Assembly: GCA_000565255.1 (NCBI GenBank)
Contig: ASRH01000010.1
Location: 1-32,139, forward strand
Length of the DNA: 32,139 bases
Direction of reading: 5' to 3'
DNA from: Candidatus Aramenus sulfurataquae
Lineage (GTDB): Archaea > Thermoproteota > Thermoprotei_A > Sulfolobales > Sulfolobaceae
Part shown: in pieces, positions 13,743 to 23,034 of the stretch
Numbering within the stretch: the stretch's first letter is position 1
How the letters are laid out: each line of letters begins with the position of its first letter
Made by a program: the position numbers and the translations under genes
Notes under the pieces: generated by a model
The model's input: the letters and a program-made list of their open reading frames with translations, nothing else
The model's database searches: none
What the model was told of the DNA's origin: nothing

Positions 13743-15005
13743 TTAAGCCCTAGTGAGTTTCACTCCCTTGAACAAGGCGTAGGGGGTCAGCGTCGGGGTA
13801 GGGGCGTCCCACCACTTCACTAGGTACCTCTCCCTTGAGAGCTCCTCCAAGTTCCTCAGCAAGTTCTTTAAGCTATCTGCTATCCTTAGCCTTGGCGACA
13901 CCCCCACTGGTTTACCTTCTCTGTAAACCACTACCGCGTCCCTGCCAACTGTGGAGAACTGCCCCTCCACGTAGTTCTGGAACCTTGTGTACCAGTTGTT
14001 GTTGAACAATATCGCGTTGCCCGCTAGAAGGTCTTCCATCTCTACTTTCCCCTCCTTCACCTCAAGGTTCCACGCCCTAGGATAGACCCATCCTGCGTTG
14101 CCAGTGCTCTCCATCCCAAGTAACTCGGCGACCTCGTTGTTTAACAACGGCGTCTTGAAGACCCCTCCCTCTATTATCGCCTTATCCCTAGTGAAGGTAC
14201 CCTCCCAGTCGAAGCCTACTGACGTTGGTCTGTCTTGCTTAGGCGTGTCCAAAAGGGTTAACTTCTCGCTAGCGACTTTTGTACCAGGCTTGACGTCGTA
14301 GAATATGGACTCGCCCATGACGATTGAGAGCCCAGAGGCCATGTCAGCTAAGTAGCCAAACAAGTTTCCCATGACCATGGGTGAGAGCACTACGTCGTAC
14401 CTGCCGTCGTCTACGCTGACCTTGTTTGTTATGGAGGCGAAATCAGAAGCAGTTTCCACTGCTTCCCTCACCAGCTTGTCGCTGTAGGTAGTTGAGGCGA
14501 AACTCCACTGCCCTGAGAACTCGCCGTTAAAAGCCCTAAAGTATCCGTCAACCGTTGACCTAACGTCAGTGCCGTTAAAGCCCTTGGATGTAACCAGTGA
14601 TACCTCCCTTTTGATCAAGTTAACTATCCCGTAAACAGGGTACTTGGAGTCTATGGAGTCTATAACCTTCTGTGGGTCTTCCTTCACCTTCTCCATGGCG
14701 TGATCTACTTTCTCGAACTTATACTCCTTGGCGTTGTCCGTGAGCTTAGGCGAAATTTTTGGCTCCTCTAGGGCGTCAACTAACCTAGAGTAGTCAACTT
14801 CCTCTCCTCTACCCCTCAGAGTAGCTACTAAGTACTTTCTCCCCTTCTTCACTAGGACGTAATAGACCTCGTCGTCTAGGTTCTGGACTGTTGCCACTTT
14901 ACTCTCCACTACCTTTACCACGGTGTTCTGGACGCGTTGCTTCAGCACTGCCTTCTCGTCGAAGCCCTTGAGGGAATCCAACAGGGAGAGTAGTTCCTCG
15001 TTCAT
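13743..15005 (-). CDS. tldE: TldE/PmbA-family subunit of the TldD/E peptidase
   Basis: 420 residues. This is the second, non-metal subunit of the TldD/TldE heterodimer: it has the fold landmarks (YDVVLSPMVMGNL, NNEVAELLGMESTGNAG) but no HExxxH motif. The TldD/E complex degrades small unfolded peptides in the cytosol and in bacteria also processes microcins and gyrase poisons. The gene starts directly after the stop of tldD (TAA abuts ATG) and is translated from a clear Shine-Dalgarno inside the end of tldD. It should depend on tldD for expression. Confidence 0.92.
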   Translation of the reverse strand: MNEELLSLLDSLKGFDEKAVLKQRVQNTVVKVVESKVATVQNLDDEVYYVLVKKGRKYLVATLRGRGEEVDYSRLVDALEEPKISPKLTDNAKEYKFEKVDHAMEKVKEDPQKVIDSIDSKYPVYGIVNLIKREVSLVTSKGFNGTDVRSTVDGYFRAFNGEFSGQWSFASTTYSDKLVREAVETASDFASITNKVSVDDGRYDVVLSPMVMGNLFGYLADMASGLSIVMGESIFYDVKPGTKVASEKLTLLDTPKQDRPTSVGFDWEGTFTRDKAIIEGGVFKTPLLNNEVAELLGMESTGNAGWVYPRAWNLEVKEGKVEMEDLLAGNAILFNNNWYTRFQNYVEGQFSTVGRDAVVVYREGKPVGVSPRLRIADSLKNLLRNLEELSRERYLVKWWDAPTPTLTPYALFKGVKLTRA

Positions 15006-16376
15006 TTAGATCACCTTTAGGTAAACGTCCCTTAACCTTAAATCCGGACCCCCCATCCACACTGGCACTCCCTGGTCTGGGTCTCCCTTTCCGCAAACTC
15101 CAGCGAAGAACTGTAGCCTATCGCTTGCTCCGTCCACCTTGGAAAGGAGCTCGTTGGTCTTCCCCTCCAGTACTGGGAAGAGCACTGGGTCTCCAAGCTC
15201 GCCATTCCTCACTTCGAAAGCCTGTAGCCCAACGTATCTCTCCCCTAGCCTCAAATCGTCGATGTTCCACTCCATATAGCTCTTAAAGTACACTCCCTCC
15301 TTTACGTCAGCCAGGAGTTCCTCGAGAGTCATGTCCCCTGGCTGGAAGAAAGTGTTCGACATCCTTATTAGGGGTTCCCTGTTGTAGCTCATAGCCCTCG
15401 CCGAGCCGTTGCTCTTCGTGTTGTACTTGGAAGCGGAGAACCTGTTGTGAAGAAGCTCGTTTACCTCGCCCTTCTTTATGAGGTACTTAGGTCTAGCCTT
15501 GACCCCTTCGTCGTCGATCTCGAAGAAGCCATTGCTGTTGGGCAACGTTGGGTCGTCTATTACTGTGACTGCCTCGCTTCCCACCTTCTTCTCTTTCATG
15601 TAGGTCAAGTAGCTGAGCCCAGCTTGCGCTGCCTCTCTCCCCAAAACTCTGTCCGCCTCAAATGGGTGGCCCACGGACTCGTGTGCCATTATTCCAGCGA
15701 GCATCGGTCCCAGCACCACGTCGTACTTACCCTCCTTTAAGGCCTTTCCCTTAACCAGCACTTGGTCCACTTCCCTTATCTTCTCTGCCAGCTTCTCCTC
15801 TATCCCCCAGTTATCCAACCACTCCAGCCCCCCGCTGGCGCCGAACTCGTCTGACCAGACCGTGGCCGTCCTATCCTGGTACTTCATAACAATGGAGAAG
15901 TAGATCCACACCCTCGGTACCCTACCCCTCACCTCGTTGCCGTCGTGGAAAACGATCCTTTTCTCCTCCACTGACTCCAAGTAGTTCACGTTGAAGTTTA
16001 GGATCTTGGACTTTACGTCTAGCTTGGTCAAATTTAGGTAGACGTCCTTCAAGAACTTTACCTTCTCGTCTAAGGACATGGAGTCAAATGACCTCTTCTG
16101 CTTTACCTCGTATCTTCCTGGGTTCACTTGGACGTCTTCTAACCTCTCCCAGCCGTCGGCTTTTACCTTTACGAGCTTGAGGTTATCCAAAGACTTTGAG
16201 GAAGAGAAGTAGAGGACGCCGTTGTCGTAGCCCCTTAACGCGTATCCCGCGTAGCTCTCCCTGCTCACGCCCAAGAGCTGGCCGTTCATGAGGTAGATGG
16301 AGGTAGTCTCGTTGACGTGCTCTCTACCTTCAACGTAACTTAAGTTTGTCCTCTTAACAACCTCGTCTAGATCCAT
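15006..16376 (-). CDS. tldD: TldD-family zinc metallopeptidase
   Basis: 456 residues. The metal site is visible as HESVGHPFEAD (His232, Glu233, His237) with Cys428 in GVCGKGDPDQG, the third ligand region in characterised TldD. It is the active subunit of the TldD/TldE peptidase, which encloses the active site in a barrel and trims small unfolded peptides. It is first gene of the two-gene operon. A TATA-like AAATAAATC on the minus strand, about 25 bp before the ATG, suggests a leaderless start. Confidence 0.95.
   Translation of the reverse strand: MDLDEVVKRTNLSYVEGREHVNETTSIYLMNGQLLGVSRESYAGYALRGYDNGVLYFSSSKSLDNLKLVKVKADGWERLEDVQVNPGRYEVKQKRSFDSMSLDEKVKFLKDVYLNLTKLDVKSKILNFNVNYLESVEEKRIVFHDGNEVRGRVPRVWIYFSIVMKYQDRTATVWSDEFGASGGLEWLDNWGIEEKLAEKIREVDQVLVKGKALKEGKYDVVLGPMLAGIMAHESVGHPFEADRVLGREAAQAGLSYLTYMKEKKVGSEAVTVIDDPTLPNSNGFFEIDDEGVKARPKYLIKKGEVNELLHNRFSASKYNTKSNGSARAMSYNREPLIRMSNTFFQPGDMTLEELLADVKEGVYFKSYMEWNIDDLRLGERYVGLQAFEVRNGELGDPVLFPVLEGKTNELLSKVDGASDRLQFFAGVCGKGDPDQGVPVWMGGPDLRLRDVYLKVI
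15009..15016 (-). promoter_or_regulatory. Shine-Dalgarno site for tldE
   Basis: AGGTGATC on the minus strand matches the anti-SD of Sulfolobales 16S rRNA and ends 3 bases before the tldE ATG (GGTG at 15012-15015, spacing 6). It shows the SD-dependent mode used for downstream operon genes, in contrast to the leaderless first genes here. Confidence 0.75.
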
Positions 16377-16399
16377 GGATAAATCTCTCGTCAGCAGAT

Positions 16400-18673
16400 T
16401 TATTTCTTTTCCACCTTTTCCTTTTGCCTTATCAACAGCTTAAGCAAAGCTGGGTACACGAATATCCTTATGACAAAGGTGTCGATCAAGGCGGCCAAGG
16501 CTATTCCTATCCCCAGCTCCGCTATGGGCTTTATTGGGTCAAGCCCCAGCACTCCAAATGACGCTGCCAGTATTACCCCTAGGGCTGTCACCGCGCCTGC
16601 GGAAATGGATATAGCCCTCACTATTCCCTCGATGCTGTTTGTCCTTTCCACCTCCTCCTTTACCCTCACCAGGATGAAGGTGCTGTAGTCGTTGCCCAGC
16701 CCCATCATGAGTATGAACACGGTTATCGGTATGAAGAAGAGCACTCCCTCGCTATTCCTGAAGAGTAAGTATATTATGGCCAAGGACACGGCGATGCTTA
16801 AGAGTATTGTGGAAACTGCTCCAAGGGATATCCTCACTGACCTCAAGAGCACTGCCAACGCTATTACAAGGACTATAGGCAACACGATGGACAAAGCGGT
16901 GTAGTAGGGTAGCAAGTAATTGAGCGCGTCCACAACGCTCGCAGTAGTCCCCCCTACGTATCCGTTGTAGGGCGTTACCTCCTTCTGTATTCCTTCTACT
17001 AGCTTCTCCGCTTGTGGGGAATAGGGGTTGTAAGACATCACCACAGTCATTAGGAGGGTCCTGTTGTTAGTACCTACGTTTTCCTTCAGTTGGGTCATCA
17101 CCTCAGGGGTGTAAGTCCCGTTAAAGTTTGAGGGTACGGGGCCTATCACCTGCGTTACTCCTGGCATGGAGGATATGTTCCTCTCAAGGGAAGCAATCTT
17201 GAGCAAGAGAGACGTGTTGACGTTTGAGGAGTTGAACACAACGAGGACTGGATTAACGAAGGAGTTGCCAAATGCGTTTTCCAGCACCTTCAACCCTACT
17301 ACCGCCGGTATGTTGGGAAGCCCAGAGGTAAAGTCAAGGGAGAGGGGAGTGGTTAACACGAACGCAGCTGAGGCTAAACCTGCTATTAACGCAATTACCA
17401 AAACAGTCTTTGGTCTCGAGAGGGAGGCACTAGCTAGCTTTCTCAAGGTTCTGCTCTCCCCGGACTTAGGCCTCGAGGGCCAGAACATCTTTTCCCCAAG
17501 CCTACCGTACACTAAGGGTAGGAGAGTGTAGGCTAGGGCTACAGTTATGGGAACGGAGAGGCCTATTGTAAGGCCCCAGGTCTGCATGAAAGGTATAAAG
17601 GACAAAGAGAGGAAAACGAAGGTCACTGCGACCCCGCTAATGAGTATCGCCTTTCCCGAGTACTTTAGCGAGGTCTTGGCAGCCTCTTCCTTACTAGCTC
17701 CCTTTCCCAGCTCCTCTCTGAACCTGCTCAGGAGGAAGACGCTATAGTCAGTACCAATCCCAAGGAGTACTGAGATCAGTGGCTCTATTACTTGGAAGTC
17801 CACCTTCTGGTAGAAGAGTCCCACCAGAGTCACTACGGCCATGCCGAACACCGCTGATAGACCCACTAACGTCAGCGTTATTAATGGGGCAACGGGGCTC
17901 CTAAAGTAAGCCCCAGTTATGACAAGGAGTGCCACGAACACTAAGACGAAGGTAATCGCCTCCCTTTGGCTCTCGCTACTCGAGAGTTCCTGAACGAGGG
18001 GAGCGGGACCCGTCAAGTAGTGGGTGACTTGTACGTTGGAGAGTATATTCTGGAGCTCCTCTGCCACTTCCCCAGATGGATAGGTGCCGTTGGGGAACTG
18101 GAAGTTGGGCCCATACTTGGTGTACACGAAAATTACCGAAACGTTCTTGGCTACGTAAAGGGAGGTCAAGGAGGATGGAGGGGTAATTGAGAAGAATGCC
18201 GTCTCATTCTCTTGTAAGAGCCTCTCAGGCGATACGTTGAACAGGGCAGTGTAGGAAAAGGGCACGTGGAGCAACCTGGCTATCTGCTCCCTGATGAGGG
18301 TGACGTTGTTAGTCCTCTCTTCTTGCATTACTTGGTAGCCCGTGAAGTTTATGGCCTTGCCTATTTCCTCGTCGTACTGGAGGTAGGCTGTAACGATGCT
18401 GTCCACCTGCGTTACGCCAGATGCGTTCTGGATTAGTTTAACCACTTGGTAGGTCTCCTCTGGACTGGCGTTCACTAGCACCACGTCGATGGTGTTGTTT
18501 GCGTTAGCTCCGTGGAAGTACTGGTCTAGGAGTAGCTGTGCCTTCTGAGAAGGATAGCTTGGGGGTATGGTGACGTTCTCGTTGTAGTTCAAGTACTTTG
18601 AAGAGGAGGAAGCAAGGAATAATGCAACCAAGATGGCAACTGCCCAAAGTACTACTAAAAGCCTTTTGTCCAT
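16400..18673 (-). CDS. MMPL/RND-family transporter
   Basis: 757 residues with the duplicated RND layout: TM1 (4-22), a large extracellular loop rich in N-glycosylation sequons (23-235), TM2-6, a linker, then the same again with TM7-12 to about 745. Each half carries the Asp-Tyr pair used for proton translocation in MmpL proteins: GTDYSVF (Asp309, Tyr310) and GNDYSTF (Asp662, Tyr663). It probably exports lipids or other hydrophobic compounds across the cytoplasmic membrane using the proton gradient, which is steep in acidophiles. No adaptor protein is adjacent. It is a single gene with a TATA-like element (TTTTTAATAC, minus strand) near 18690. Confidence 0.92.
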   Translation of the reverse strand: MDKRLLVVLWAVAILVALFLASSSSKYLNYNENVTIPPSYPSQKAQLLLDQYFHGANANNTIDVVLVNASPEETYQVVKLIQNASGVTQVDSIVTAYLQYDEEIGKAINFTGYQVMQEERTNNVTLIREQIARLLHVPFSYTALFNVSPERLLQENETAFFSITPPSSLTSLYVAKNVSVIFVYTKYGPNFQFPNGTYPSGEVAEELQNILSNVQVTHYLTGPAPLVQELSSSESQREAITFVLVFVALLVITGAYFRSPVAPLITLTLVGLSAVFGMAVVTLVGLFYQKVDFQVIEPLISVLLGIGTDYSVFLLSRFREELGKGASKEEAAKTSLKYSGKAILISGVAVTFVFLSLSFIPFMQTWGLTIGLSVPITVALAYTLLPLVYGRLGEKMFWPSRPKSGESRTLRKLASASLSRPKTVLVIALIAGLASAAFVLTTPLSLDFTSGLPNIPAVVGLKVLENAFGNSFVNPVLVVFNSSNVNTSLLLKIASLERNISSMPGVTQVIGPVPSNFNGTYTPEVMTQLKENVGTNNRTLLMTVVMSYNPYSPQAEKLVEGIQKEVTPYNGYVGGTTASVVDALNYLLPYYTALSIVLPIVLVIALAVLLRSVRISLGAVSTILLSIAVSLAIIYLLFRNSEGVLFFIPITVFILMMGLGNDYSTFILVRVKEEVERTNSIEGIVRAISISAGAVTALGVILAASFGVLGLDPIKPIAELGIGIALAALIDTFVIRIFVYPALLKLLIRQKEKVEKK

Positions 18674-18755
18674 ATACGGGTAAAAGTCCCTGTATTAAAA
18701 AGTCTATAGAAAATAGCTTGAATTAACAGTTCTACACGGAGTGAGAGAAAACGTT

Positions 18756-19496
18756 TCACGCGTTTACCCTATTTACCTCCTTAAGCACGCAGTCCAGTTC
18801 TATCTCAGCCCTCTCCCTTGAGACTACATCGGCTATGGGGTCAAGGGGCGTCTCCTCCATGTTTATTATCACTAGCGACCCTCCCCTCTGCTTCACTATC
18901 TGAGGTATCAAATTTGCTGGGTAAACGGTGAGCGAAGAACCAACCACTATGACTAGGTCGGATTCATAAGCTATCTCAATTGCCTCTTGAATCTTAGCGA
19001 CTGGCTCGCCGAATAGGACTACGTCTGGCCTTATGATGCCTCCGCACTCACATCTAGGAGGGTTCTCCCCTGAGTCGAGCTTCTTGAGCACTTCCCTCGA
19101 GTCGTACTGCCTGTAACACGAGGAGCAGTAGCTCCTTTTCACAGTGCCGTGTAGTTCTATGACGTTTACCGATCCAGCGGACTGATGTAGTCCGTCTATA
19201 TTCTGGGTTATTACAGCCTTTATGAGTCCCATCCTCTCCAGCTCTGCAAGGGCAATGTGAGCTGGATTTGGCCTCGCCTCAAATAGGGACCTCATCCTGA
19301 AGCCGAAGAACTCCCAGAAGCCCTTTGGGTCCTTGTTAAAGTACTCCACGCTGGAGAGCTCTTGTGGGTACTTTTTCCAGAGTCCGTTGGGTCCCCTGAA
19401 GTCGGGTATGCCGGAGGCAGTGCTTATCCCAGCCCCAGTAAAGGCTATGGCGTAAGCTGAGGAAAGCAGGAGGTCAGCTATTCTCTTGCACTCCAT
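18756..19496 (-). CDS. Sir2-family NAD-dependent protein deacylase
   Basis: 246 residues. Motifs are GAGISTASGIPDFRG (21-35), TQNIDGLH (97-104), catalytic His116 in ELHG, a zinc module Cys124, Cys127, Cys149, Cys151, and GSSLTVYPA (186-194) for NAD. Sulfolobus Sir2 removes acetyl groups from Lys16 of the chromatin protein Alba, increasing its DNA affinity. The cytosolic enzyme converts NAD and acetyl-lysine to nicotinamide and O-acetyl-ADP-ribose. The candidate writer of the same mark is at 5303-5764. It is monocistronic, with an AT-rich TATA-like element about 28 bp upstream. Confidence 0.95.
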   Translation of the reverse strand: MECKRIADLLLSSAYAIAFTGAGISTASGIPDFRGPNGLWKKYPQELSSVEYFNKDPKGFWEFFGFRMRSLFEARPNPAHIALAELERMGLIKAVITQNIDGLHQSAGSVNVIELHGTVKRSYCSSCYRQYDSREVLKKLDSGENPPRCECGGIIRPDVVLFGEPVAKIQEAIEIAYESDLVIVVGSSLTVYPANLIPQIVKQRGGSLVIINMEETPLDPIADVVSRERAEIELDCVLKEVNRVNA

Positions 19497-19580
19497 AAAT
19501 TAGGTTTTACCTCAAAAGGATTAAAAATTTGAGAAGGCTCGCCGCGTCCCTCGTTCTTGTAGGCTAAACTTCCCGGAAAA

Positions 19581-19588
19581 CTTTTATA
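19581..19588 (+). promoter_or_regulatory. TATA box of the metal transporter gene
   Basis: CTTTTATA lies 25-32 bp before ATG 19613. It is only a few bases from the alternative TTG start at 19592, which would therefore be upstream of transcription. Confidence 0.65.
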
Positions 19589-19612
19589 GTTTTGGGTAAC
19601 CCTAAATATTAT

Positions 19613-20524
19613 ATGAACTTCATACAGTTCTTGCTAAACCCGCCAACTGACTTGAGCGTAGGAGAAATTCTCCTAGTGTCATACCTCTTGGGCATAATGC
19701 ACGGGGCTACTCCAGACGAACACACTTGGCCAATAACCTTCAGCTACGCTATAGGAAAGTATAGCACCAAGGGCGGAATGAAGGCGGGCTTCCTGTTCTC
19801 CTTGGGCTTCACAATCCAGAGGGCATTTTTGACGACTTTAGGCTTCATAGGCCTCGCTGCTATCTACAAGGAGTACAACCTGGACGGCCCAGTGTACTTT
19901 GTTGTAGGAATTGTGATGGCGATCGCAGGGTCGTACATCTTGAAGGGGAGGTACTTGCACTTACCAATAGACAAGCTACTCCACAGCGAGGAACACACAG
20001 AGAAGGCTGAGAGGACCGAGATCAGGGACGTACCCCTGAAGATGACCATAGTCCACGGTCTAGTAGCGGGATTCGGTTTCGGGGCCTATGCGTCAATTAT
20101 AACCTTTGTCCTTGCCCCCATGCTGCCGTCCATTTGGTATGCCCCCCTGCCGGGCGTGATGTTTGGCTTAGGTACTATGACCATGCAAATAATATTTGGA
20201 GCCATATTCGCCAACGTGATGAGGGCCAAAAAGCTGTCAGAGGACGACATCAAGTACATAGGCAGAATGTCTGCAGGCAGAACCCTGTATTACGGAGGCA
20301 TTGTGTTCTCCTTAGTCGGGATATTAGTGATGCTTCTACCATCAATAGACAACTGGGCAATTTCCACTGGCAATCCTATCCCCAACTTGAACGCAATAGA
20401 CCTAGGCTTCCTTCTAGTGATTACGGTAGTGGGAGGAGTGGGAATTGCGAGCATACTGATGAGCTACAGAGAGGTAAAGCGAGCTAAAATGAAAGAGGAG
20501 AAGTCTAGTCCGGTAACTAAGTGA
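19613..20524 (+). CDS. NicO/UreH-like membrane protein, possible Ni/Co transporter
   Basis: 303 residues from ATG 19613 (MNFIQFLLNPP), chosen over TTG 19592 because of the TATA position. Seven or so hydrophobic segments are seen. The first contains GIMHGATPDEHTWPI, resembling the HG-x-DH metal signature of NicO/RcnA/UreH-type transporters. A second His motif, TIVHGLVAGFGFGAY, follows a charged cytosolic loop with a local His cluster (LLHSEEHTEKAE). The two HG motifs in related contexts fit the inverted repeat of this superfamily. Ni, Co or another divalent metal is possible; no metal enzyme operon is adjacent, so substrate and direction are open. Confidence 0.65.
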   Translation: MNFIQFLLNPPTDLSVGEILLVSYLLGIMHGATPDEHTWPITFSYAIGKYSTKGGMKAGFLFSLGFTIQRAFLTTLGFIGLAAIYKEYNLDGPVYFVVGIVMAIAGSYILKGRYLHLPIDKLLHSEEHTEKAERTEIRDVPLKMTIVHGLVAGFGFGAYASIITFVLAPMLPSIWYAPLPGVMFGLGTMTMQIIFGAIFANVMRAKKLSEDDIKYIGRMSAGRTLYYGGIVFSLVGILVMLLPSIDNWAISTGNPIPNLNAIDLGFLLVITVVGGVGIASILMSYREVKRAKMKEEKSSPVTK

Positions 20525-20593
20525 AGGTATTTCGTTTTGCTAAAGGTTTTACGTTTAAGGTTAAATTCATTTACCTAGGTTCTTAACTTTTTT

Positions 20594-22162
20594 ATGGAAA
20601 CTGGGAAGCTTATTTTAAAGATTTTAAGAGAATACACGGATAGGATATTCATAGTCTCGGGAACAGACTACCCTGCCTTCATAAAGGCGCAATTGGAGGA
20701 GAAAGGGCTTCCTGAATTTGAAGTGGCCCTCCACGAGATTGTGGCCTCTAGCGCGGCAATTGGTTATTCCCTAGGAGGGAAGCTCGGCGTCCTTTTTGTT
20801 CACACAATCCCAGGGACGTTCAACTCCTTGGGCTTCATAGCTGACGCCTTTACCTCAAGAATACCCCTCCTCGTTATTGCAGGGAAGAGTCCCTACACCG
20901 AGAGGGGAAGCACAGCAAGCAAGGACTTGAGGATCCACTGGACGCAGGACGCGGACCAAGAGGGCTTTAAGTTCTTTAAGTGGAGCTTCGAAGTTAGGCA
21001 TCCATCGCAAGTTGAGCCAGCGCTGAGGAGGGCAATACAGATAGCGTTGAGCGAGCCTCAAGGGCCAGTGTACTTGGTAATACCAAGGGAGATAAGCGTC
21101 TCAGAGGCAGAGGACAGGGGGACAAGGATGGAGCCCTTTTACGCCGGTGTGCCGGAGTCCTACCTGCAGAGGGCCAAGGAGATGATAGAGAGAGCCTCAA
21201 ACCCCGTTATTGTCACTTGGAGGGCGGGAAGAAGGGAGAGCTGGTTTAAGGCGTTGAGGGACTTCGCGGACAGGGCAAACATACCGGTGTTGAACTACGT
21301 GGGAGAGAGGGTTAACTACCCTTCATCCGGAAAGATGGCAATAGACCACTTCGACCTCAGGGAAGCTGACCTAATTATAGAGGTTGAGGTTGACGTCCCG
21401 TGGATACCGAAAAAGGTGGACGTGGACGCTAAGGTGATAAGGGTTGACGCAGAGCCCTCCTACTCTTACATACCTTTCTACGGCTTTTCCTGCGACCTAT
21501 GCGTTCAAAGCGCAGTAGACGAGTTCTTCAACAGACTGAACGTTAAGAGAGAACTGGACAAGTCGCTCCAGGAGGAGATATTGAGGCAGAGGGAGGAGAA
21601 GAGGAAGAACCTAGAGAAGCTTTCATCTCAGCCCTCAATTCACCCCAACTACCTGTCATACGAGGTGTGCAAGTTGGGATGGACTGTTTTCAACGAGTAC
21701 GACCTAAACCCCAAGTACTGCTCCTTCGAGGAGTTCAACTCCTACTTCGGAGACCCTGCCTTTGGCCACTTGGGTTGGGCAATGGGGGCAGGAGTAGGCT
21801 ACAAGATGGCGACAAAGAGGGAAGTGGTGGTAGCAGTGGGCGACGGGTCCTTCATCTTTGGCGAACCCCTAGCGTTCTACCACCTCCAGAGGAGGTACCC
21901 AGTGCTGACCGTGATCTTCGACAACAAGGCGTGGAACGCTGTGCAGAGGGCAGTAAAGGAGGTATACCCAGGGGAGAAGTTCGACAGTTTCCCTGGGGCA
22001 GAGATAGACATAGGGGAGCTTCCCTCGACTATAGAGAAGGTTGGGGGAAAGTACTTTTACGTGGAGAGAGCAGAAGAAGTTGAGGGATCCCTCAGGAAGG
22101 CTAAGGAAGAGGTGGAGAGGGGAAGGCCAGCCATAGTTCACGCCAAAGTCGTTAAGACTTAA
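20594..22162 (+). CDS. Thiamine-diphosphate-dependent enzyme (acetolactate synthase/2-oxoacid decarboxylase family)
   Basis: 522 residues in three domains: N-terminal PYR domain with the cofactor-activating Glu48 (VALHEIVAS), a middle domain (about 185-320), and a PP domain with the ThDP/metal motif GDGSF...N (Asp417, Asn444; FDNKAWN). The family includes acetolactate synthase, benzoylformate and pyruvate decarboxylases, and oxalyl-CoA decarboxylase. No small regulatory ALS subunit or branched-chain pathway gene is adjacent, so this is probably a paralogue with another substrate. An uncommon feature is the residue set PNYLSYEVCKLGWTVFNEYD before the PP domain, which I cannot place. The gene is 36 bp ahead of the unknown protein at 22198. 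Confidence 0.88.
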   Translation: METGKLILKILREYTDRIFIVSGTDYPAFIKAQLEEKGLPEFEVALHEIVASSAAIGYSLGGKLGVLFVHTIPGTFNSLGFIADAFTSRIPLLVIAGKSPYTERGSTASKDLRIHWTQDADQEGFKFFKWSFEVRHPSQVEPALRRAIQIALSEPQGPVYLVIPREISVSEAEDRGTRMEPFYAGVPESYLQRAKEMIERASNPVIVTWRAGRRESWFKALRDFADRANIPVLNYVGERVNYPSSGKMAIDHFDLREADLIIEVEVDVPWIPKKVDVDAKVIRVDAEPSYSYIPFYGFSCDLCVQSAVDEFFNRLNVKRELDKSLQEEILRQREEKRKNLEKLSSQPSIHPNYLSYEVCKLGWTVFNEYDLNPKYCSFEEFNSYFGDPAFGHLGWAMGAGVGYKMATKREVVVAVGDGSFIFGEPLAFYHLQRRYPVLTVIFDNKAWNAVQRAVKEVYPGEKFDSFPGAEIDIGELPSTIEKVGGKYFYVERAEEVEGSLRKAKEEVERGRPAIVHAKVVKT

Positions 22163-22197
22163 GACAACTTTTAATCTGTCGTCCCCTTCATATCCTC

Positions 22198-23007
22198 ATG
22201 ATAAAAAGCATTCTCAGGAGGTTAATGGAGTTCCACGAGGACATGATGGGAAAGGAAGAGGGGAGGAGGTCGTTTCTCTACTCTTACCACTCCCTCCAGT
22301 ACGAGTACTTATCTAAGACTGGGAGCTCCTACGTGGGGGCACTAAGCTCTGCAGTCGTGAACGACCTCCCCATTCCCAAGGAGGTAGTGAGGGGCAAGTT
22401 CGGAGAGTTCCACGTGGATAGGCAGGCAAAGAGGTTGGTCTACTTGTACAAGGACTTGGCTGTGGAGAGCGACGAGTACTTCGAGCCCTCTGGAGAGCAG
22501 GACGGTTACGAGGAGTGGGCTGTGATGTCGAAGCTCTTGAACTATCCCCTGCCTAAGGTGAAGGTCGCCATCTACGACCTAGCTGGAAAGGCCATCAAGA
22601 GGGTTAGGGAATACTACGTGAAGATGTACGGGAGCCACGGCGTGAAGGTGTTCCTCTCGCTCTACCATTTGGCCCAAGCGGAGGCGTACAAAGAGCACGG
22701 AAAGAGCTTCAAGGAACTGTTGAGGGGTTACTTGGGGGAGGTTGAGCCAAAGGGAATAGTCGTTGCTGGGAAGTTGGGGAAGTTTTACGTGGACGAGGGA
22801 GAGAAGAGCATCATTTACGCATTTAGGGGGCTAAAAGTGAAGGCAGTGTACGACATAAGTCAAGAGGACTTCGCCAAGATGAAGGAATACGTGGTCAAGT
22901 TTAGGGAGCTCATGCCCAACGAAAAGGGAGATCCAGAGGACTGGATAGTAGTGTTCTTCAAGGCCCCCTTCGTCAAGGGAGCTTCCGTAAAAATAGAAGT
23001 TAGATAA
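22198..23007 (+). CDS. Unknown protein made of two copies of one domain
   Basis: 269 residues, not recognised. It is an internal duplication of about 125 residues: GKFGEFHVDRQAKRLVYLYK (66-85) matches GKLGKFYVDEGEKSIIYAFR (191-210) at the same spacing, and the helix SLQYEYLSKTGSSY (32-45) corresponds to LAQAEAYKEHGKSF (158-171). Each unit looks like helices followed by a beta hairpin. There is no signal peptide, membrane helix or catalytic motif. Its own TATA-like ACTTTTAATC lies about 27 bp upstream, so it need not be co-transcribed with the thiamine-diphosphate enzyme gene. Confidence 0.85.
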   Translation: MIKSILRRLMEFHEDMMGKEEGRRSFLYSYHSLQYEYLSKTGSSYVGALSSAVVNDLPIPKEVVRGKFGEFHVDRQAKRLVYLYKDLAVESDEYFEPSGEQDGYEEWAVMSKLLNYPLPKVKVAIYDLAGKAIKRVREYYVKMYGSHGVKVFLSLYHLAQAEAYKEHGKSFKELLRGYLGEVEPKGIVVAGKLGKFYVDEGEKSIIYAFRGLKVKAVYDISQEDFAKMKEYVVKFRELMPNEKGDPEDWIVVFFKAPFVKGASVKIEVR

Positions 23008-23023
23008 AAAAGAAAAAAAGAAG
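23004..23023 (-). terminator. Poly-U terminator of the exported protein gene
   Basis: An A-rich run on the plus strand reads as two T tracts (TTTTTTTC, TTTTTT) on the minus strand just after the stop of the gene at 23035. It fills the gap between two convergent genes. Confidence 0.6.
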
Positions 23024-23034
23024 GAGAAGTGCCT

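Noticed and set aside
19592-19612. TTG start adding seven residues to the NicO-like protein
   Set aside because: It is only a few bases after the TATA box; ATG 19613 has the correct spacing.
20134-20487. Open frame inside the NicO-like gene, another frame
   Set aside because: Shadow frame with no start signal; the covering frame has coherent transmembrane segments and motifs. The same applies to many antisense frames inside the thermosome, AEP and MMPL genes.
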